A stretch of 64,000 nucleotides of DNA, from assembly GCF_029537375.1 (NCBI RefSeq), contig NZ_CP120679.1, forward strand, positions 1,104,001 to 1,168,000, given 5' to 3'. Each line of letters opens with the position of its first letter. Within the stretch, counting starts at the first letter, position 1. Of the stretch, positions 60,767 through 64,000 are shown piece after piece. Position numbers and translations under genes: made by a program. The notes under the pieces are model-generated. The model did not search any database, had not been told where the DNA came from, and saw only the letters and a list, made by a program, of their open reading frames with translations. Source of the DNA: Bacillus sp. HSf4. GTDB taxonomy: Bacteria; Bacillota; Bacilli; Bacillales; Bacillaceae.

Positions 60767-62236
60767 ATGGTTTACAAGAATGCAGATATTCTATTCGATG
60801 TTAACTCGAAGATAAAACGAAGCATTTCAACAAGCATTCAATTTAGTACGCAAGATATAGGGACCGCAAAATTGTCGTTTAACCTGACAAAGGACGGTGT
60901 ACCTTTGCCGATAAGTAAGGCAACCCATGCCAAGCTATTCATGAGGTTTACTGACGGCAGCCAAGTCTATGTTAATACAGAAGTCGAAGACGCGCTGAAG
61001 GGCGTTATTTTTTATGTCTTAACACCGGAACAAGTTAAGCATTATGGAACGGTGCAGGCTGAGCTTTACGTCAATTACGACAACGGCCAAAAGATGAGTG
61101 TGCATAAGTTTTCGTTCGAAATCGATCGGGCGCTCGTTGATCAGGACATCGCCCCGGTGGCCGAATACTATATCGACGATTTTGAATCGCTAAAAGCCGC
61201 CGTTCAAGAAATGGCGGATGATGCCGAACGGGTTATCGCTGAATTACAGAAGAAGTTCGAAAATCTCGATAACATTGAAACGAAAGAAGGCGCTCAGGAA
61301 AAAGCGGACGCCGCTGAGACTGGTGCGAAAGCTTATACCGATGAGCACGCATCTAAAAAGAACAATCCTCACAAGGTAACGAAAGCTCAGGTCGGCCTCT
61401 CAAATGTTGATAACGTCAAGCAGGCGGCGAAAATCGATTTCGATAGCCACGTCGGAAATAAGAGTAATCCTCACGCAGTAACAAAAGCACAGGTTGGCTT
61501 GTCGAATGTAGACAACGTTAAACAGGCGGCCAAAACGGAGTTTGATACGCATACCGCGGATAATGTTCGTCATATTACCGCAAATGAGCGGACTAAGTGG
61601 AATGGCGGGCAGCTAAAGAAAATCAGCGCTGATGATGGTGGGGTAACGGCTATAGCTTACAATGGTGAGGATGTCTTAGAAAAGGTGACTTCATTAGGGA
61701 AAGGGATGGGGACTTTTTATGCGGCAGGAGGCGCAGTAAATTCCCCGACTCCACTATCAAATCGAGGAATGTTTCATTTTACGAGTACAGATGCAGAGGG
61801 GAAAGGTACGTTCGGATGGGTCATTTCCACGGACTACAAAAATAACGTCTATACGAACTATAGAGACGGCAACCTCGGCTGGATGGGCTGGAGACGCCTT
61901 GTCCCTTCAAGCGAGCTTGAATCACCGACGTGGGTAAAGGTTACGCTGAAAAACGGAGCGAAATCGGGAGATAGGACGGTTCAGTATACGAAAGTCGGAA
62001 ATACATTACAGATTCGCGGTCATGTCACGACGAACAGAGAGGTCGTGTTCGGGTCAATTCCGTCTTCATTCGCGCCAACAAGTGGTGCAGTAGTAAACGT
62101 ATCTGTAAGCGGGACGATGGGTAATAGCAAACTGATAATTTATCCAGAAGGGGACCTAAAACTCACCGGAATACAATCAAATAATGATGGTGCAGTGACT
62201 GGCTATTATTTGGATGTTGTTGTTCCGATCAATTAG
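60767..62236 (+). CDS. BppU-type baseplate upper protein with fibre repeats
   Basis: This 489-residue protein begins with a BppU-like domain (YKNADILFDVNSKIKRSIST, about 1-130), a coiled coil (residues about 145-190), two near-identical 30-residue repeats (KAQVGLSNVDNVKQAAK, near 205-265) and a C-terminal receptor-binding part with a pyocin-knob-like WMGWRRLVP region. It forms part of the baseplate or tail fibre. Confidence 0.85.
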   Translation: MVYKNADILFDVNSKIKRSISTSIQFSTQDIGTAKLSFNLTKDGVPLPISKATHAKLFMRFTDGSQVYVNTEVEDALKGVIFYVLTPEQVKHYGTVQAELYVNYDNGQKMSVHKFSFEIDRALVDQDIAPVAEYYIDDFESLKAAVQEMADDAERVIAELQKKFENLDNIETKEGAQEKADAAETGAKAYTDEHASKKNNPHKVTKAQVGLSNVDNVKQAAKIDFDSHVGNKSNPHAVTKAQVGLSNVDNVKQAAKTEFDTHTADNVRHITANERTKWNGGQLKKISADDGGVTAIAYNGEDVLEKVTSLGKGMGTFYAAGGAVNSPTPLSNRGMFHFTSTDAEGKGTFGWVISTDYKNNVYTNYRDGNLGWMGWRRLVPSSELESPTWVKVTLKNGAKSGDRTVQYTKVGNTLQIRGHVTTNREVVFGSIPSSFAPTSGAVVNVSVSGTMGNSKLIIYPEGDLKLTGIQSNNDGAVTGYYLDVVVPIN

Positions 62237-62248
62237 GAGGTGTTTTTA

Positions 62249-62572
62249 TTGATCCAAGTTTTTCAGTACGACGTTAATTTTCTCCTCACAGATATTCTCA
62301 TAGTAGAGGAAATCGACAAAGAAGGTAACTACGTTTTACCAGAAAACACGACTACAATTGCGCCACCGGAAGGTTTGTATAAACCGAAATTTTATCCGGA
62401 CGAAAAGGTGTGGAAGGAGACGGCTACAAAAGAGTACATTGAAAGCTTGCAGCCTCCGGAGCCTGAGCCAGACATAACTGATCTATTGAAAAAACAAAAT
62501 GCCTTGCTCTCACTGCAAATTGCACGCCTTCAGGCCGATGTTGAAGCGTTAAAAGGGGGCGGAGCATCATGA
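62249..62572 (+). CDS. Tail-fibre accessory protein of unknown function
   Basis: This 107-residue protein (IQVFQYDVNFLLTDILIVEE, APPEGLYKPKFYPDEKVWKE and a C-terminal coiled coil) is of the type found between fibre and XkdX genes. The TTG at 62249 lies 9 bases after AGGAGGTG. It overlaps XkdX by 4 bases. Confidence 0.7.
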   Translation: MIQVFQYDVNFLLTDILIVEEIDKEGNYVLPENTTTIAPPEGLYKPKFYPDEKVWKETATKEYIESLQPPEPEPDITDLLKKQNALLSLQIARLQADVEALKGGGAS

Positions 62573-62751
62573 AGTATCCCACGCTTGCGGATATAAAACA
62601 ATTCTATGATTGGGGGTGTTACACGGATGATGAGATGCGAGAGTATGTAAGGATCGACTGGATCACCCCGGCAGAATATGAAGAAATAACAGGCCGAAGC
62701 TACGATAAGCCATCTCTCAGTGTGGATTTAGGAATGACAAGCGCCCAATAA
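62569..62751 (+). CDS. XkdX family protein
   Basis: This 60-residue protein (TLADIKQFYDWGCYTDDEMR, VRIDWITPAEYEEITG) matches the small XkdX proteins of PBSX-like and other Bacillus phages, located just before the lysis genes. The function is unknown. It overlaps its upstream gene (ATGA). Confidence 0.88.
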   Translation: MKYPTLADIKQFYDWGCYTDDEMREYVRIDWITPAEYEEITGRSYDKPSLSVDLGMTSAQ

Positions 62752-62813
62752 GGGTGTTTTTATTTTGCCTCAGGGGAGGTGAATACGATGTGAGAACAGG
62801 AGGATTAGGGGAC

Positions 62814-63083
62814 ATGACGCAAGCGAATGATTATGATGTTTTACAAAAAGAAATCGCAGAAATTAAAGCAGATCAAAAAACACAAGATCAGCGGATTACT
62901 ACTCTCGAAAGGACGTCTGACCGACATGATCAGCAGATCATTTCAATCAATGAAAAGCTGAACAAGATCGAGGAAAACACAACTTGGATCAAGCGCAGCA
63001 TCACTGGCGCGATCATTACAGCGGTCAGCACCGGAATCATCGGCGGCGCAATCGCTGTTTTTTATAATCTACTGCAGAAATAA
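62814..63083 (+). CDS. xhlA: XhlA family lysis-associated protein
   Basis: This 89-residue protein has a coiled coil ([20 protein letters not shown]) and one C-terminal membrane segment (about 65-85, [22 protein letters not shown]). This equals B. subtilis XhlA in length and layout. ATG 62814 follows AGGAGG by about 10 bases; a GTG at 62790 is an alternative. It acts with the holin. Confidence 0.9.
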   Translation: MTQANDYDVLQKEIAEIKADQKTQDQRITTLERTSDRHDQQIISINEKLNKIEENTTWIKRSITGAIITAVSTGIIGGAIAVFYNLLQK

Positions 63084-63097
63084 GGAGGAAAAACAAT

Positions 63098-63361
63098 ATG
63101 AAAAACTTAGACAAAGGCACGGTCGTCCGGACGGTGCTTCTTTTTATTGCATTGGTAAACCAGACATTGATCATGTTTGGAAAGGCAGCTTTGCCGATCA
63201 GCGAGGACCAGGTCAACACGCTGGCAGATGCTTTGTATTTGGCCGGCTCTGCGGCATTCACCATCGTTACGTCTATTGCCGCCTGGTATAAAAACAACTA
63301 TGTTACCGAGAAAGGAAAACTGCAAAAAGAGGCATTGAAAGAAAAAGGATTGACGAAATAA
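63098..63361 (+). CDS. xhlB: XhlB holin (phi LC3 family)
   Basis: This 87-residue protein has two membrane segments (about 9-30, [19 protein letters not shown], and 42-62, [20 protein letters not shown]) and a basic tail. It matches XhlB-type holins that make holes for the endolysin. AAGGAGG precedes the ATG. A terminator follows. Confidence 0.92.
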   Translation: MKNLDKGTVVRTVLLFIALVNQTLIMFGKAALPISEDQVNTLADALYLAGSAAFTIVTSIAAWYKNNYVTEKGKLQKEALKEKGLTK

Positions 63362-63362
63362 G

Positions 63363-63390
63363 GTTGCCGGCTGGCAGCCTTTTTTATTTA
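63363..63390 (+). terminator. Terminator between holin and endolysin genes
   Basis: GGTTGCC and GGCAGCC form a 7-base stem (one wobble) around GGCT, followed by six T residues. It may reduce endolysin expression relative to the holin. Confidence 0.75.
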
Positions 63391-63411
63391 AAAGATTAGG
63401 AGTGATTTCAA

Positions 63412-64000
63412 ATGGCAGTTTCTTTACAAAAATTGATTGATCGTTCTGTCCGTAACATGGGGTCAGGAATACACCCTGTTGTGAAAGAGACCGCAATCGA
63501 AGTGATCAAGCGTGCCTATAAAGAAAAAATCTACGTTCAAATTACATCGGGTTACCGTTCTTTTGAAGAACAAAATAGATTGTACGCGCAGGGAAGGACA
63601 GCTCCTGGGAATATTGTTACGAATGCTAAAGCGGGTCAGTCAAACCATAATTATGGTTTAGCGGTTGACTATGTTCTGCTTTCTTCTGATGGAAAAAAAG
63701 CGCTCTGGACTGTAAATAGCAAATGGCGCAGAGTCGCTCAGATTGCAAAAGCCCTGGGCTTTGCATGGGGCGGAGATTGGAAAAGCTTTAAAGACTACCC
63801 GCATTTAGAAATGATGGGCGGTTTGACTTTAGCACAATTGCAAGCTGGGAAGCGTCCGAAATTAAAATCAAAGGTAAGCAATCCGACACCAGCAAAGAAG
63901 CCGGAAAAGAAATCATCTTCCAGCGGTGGCCGGGCAATCGTCAAAACCATCCAGTCCACTTTAAATAAGCGGTACGGCTTAAAAATTAAGGTGGACGGCT
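63412..64000 (+). CDS. M15-family L-Ala-D-Glu peptidase endolysin, 3' end cut off
   Basis: From ATG 63412 the frame is open to the window end (196 codons). The peptidase domain has SGYRSFEEQNRLYAQGR, QSNHNYGLAVDYV (zinc ligands His79 and Asp86) and DYPHLEM (His131), which fit VanY/CwlK-type endopeptidases such as Ply500. After a Lys/Pro linker, the beginning of a peptidoglycan-binding domain (IVKTIQSTLNKRYG) is seen. AGGAGTG precedes the ATG. Confidence 0.92.
   Translation, partial: MAVSLQKLIDRSVRNMGSGIHPVVKETAIEVIKRAYKEKIYVQITSGYRSFEEQNRLYAQGRTAPGNIVTNAKAGQSNHNYGLAVDYVLLSSDGKKALWTVNSKWRRVAQIAKALGFAWGGDWKSFKDYPHLEMMGGLTLAQLQAGKRPKLKSKVSNPTPAKKPEKKSSSSGGRAIVKTIQSTLNKRYGLKIKVDG

Larger units (their letters stand above)
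26757..64000 (+). mobile_element. Left part of a siphovirus-type prophage inserted in yhfA
   Basis: From the serine integrase at the left end the order is lysogeny control, early small genes, replication, late regulator, packaging, head, tail, host lysis. This is the standard order of a temperate siphovirus with HK97-type head genes. The end lies outside the window, after the endolysin. All structural genes seen are full length, so the phage may be inducible. Confidence 0.93.

Noticed and set aside
1..64000. CRISPR arrays, tRNA or rRNA genes
   Set aside because: No regularly spaced repeats of CRISPR type and no tRNA- or rRNA-like sequence were seen on reading; a covariance-model scan was not possible.

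Overview
The window reads as a chromosome segment from the Bacillus subtilis group, most like B. licheniformis or B. paralicheniformis. About 26.7 kb of host core genes is followed by the left 37.2 kb of a siphovirus-type prophage that runs off the right edge. Gene names rest on remembered similarity and on gene order shared with B. subtilis; no database search was run.

Host part (1-26757). The order follows the B. subtilis yhe/yha region: yheB (cut by the left edge), yheA, a gene-free stretch that looks like a structured non-coding RNA, yhaX, hemZ, yhaR, a rap-phr quorum-sensing pair, a small membrane gene, yhzD, the yhaQP ABC exporter, the yhaON repair pair, yhaM, yhaL, prsA, two YjcZ-type microproteins, two small membrane genes (the second is yhaJ), yhaI, scoC (hpr), yhaH, trpP with a TRAP-type leader, serC, hit, ecsABC and yhaA. 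From memory, khtSTU sits between hemZ and yhaR in B. subtilis; it is absent here, and the rap-phr pair is an addition. The themes are stationary-phase control (scoC, ecs, rap), secretion (prsA, ecs), DNA/RNA processing (yhaONM) and heme, serine and tryptophan metabolism.

Prophage part (about 26757 to the end). A large serine integrase ends exactly where the C-terminal codons of a yhfA-like transporter begin, so the phage has split yhfA. Next come an ImmA-type protease, an XRE repressor, an operator region and a Cro-like gene. Many small early genes follow, with a Gam-type nuclease inhibitor, a Sak4-like ATPase, a DUF669 protein and a primase-helicase. An iteron-rich, AT-rich segment after the primase looks like the phage replication origin. 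Then come an ERCC4 nuclease, an FbpA-like basic protein, several accessory genes (some on the opposite strand) and an ArpU late regulator. A CotD-type spore coat gene behind a sigma-K-like promoter lies just before the packaging genes.

The late module is complete and in the usual order: HNH, small and large terminase, DUF1056, portal, ClpP-type protease, HK97 capsid, a collagen-like protein, connector and head-tail proteins, major tail protein, a tail chaperone with a -1 frameshift extension, a tape measure with a lytic transglycosylase domain, Dit, a Tal with an N-terminal glucosaminidase, a beta-helix tailspike, BppU, XkdX, XhlA, XhlB and the start of an M15 endolysin. No late gene seen is visibly broken, so the phage may be functional. 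The most unusual observations are the phage cotD gene with its promoter, the iteron origin, the structured RNA near 1.5 kb, a nested hairpin near 41.0 kb, and opposite-strand cargo genes that could be defence or lysogenic-conversion functions.
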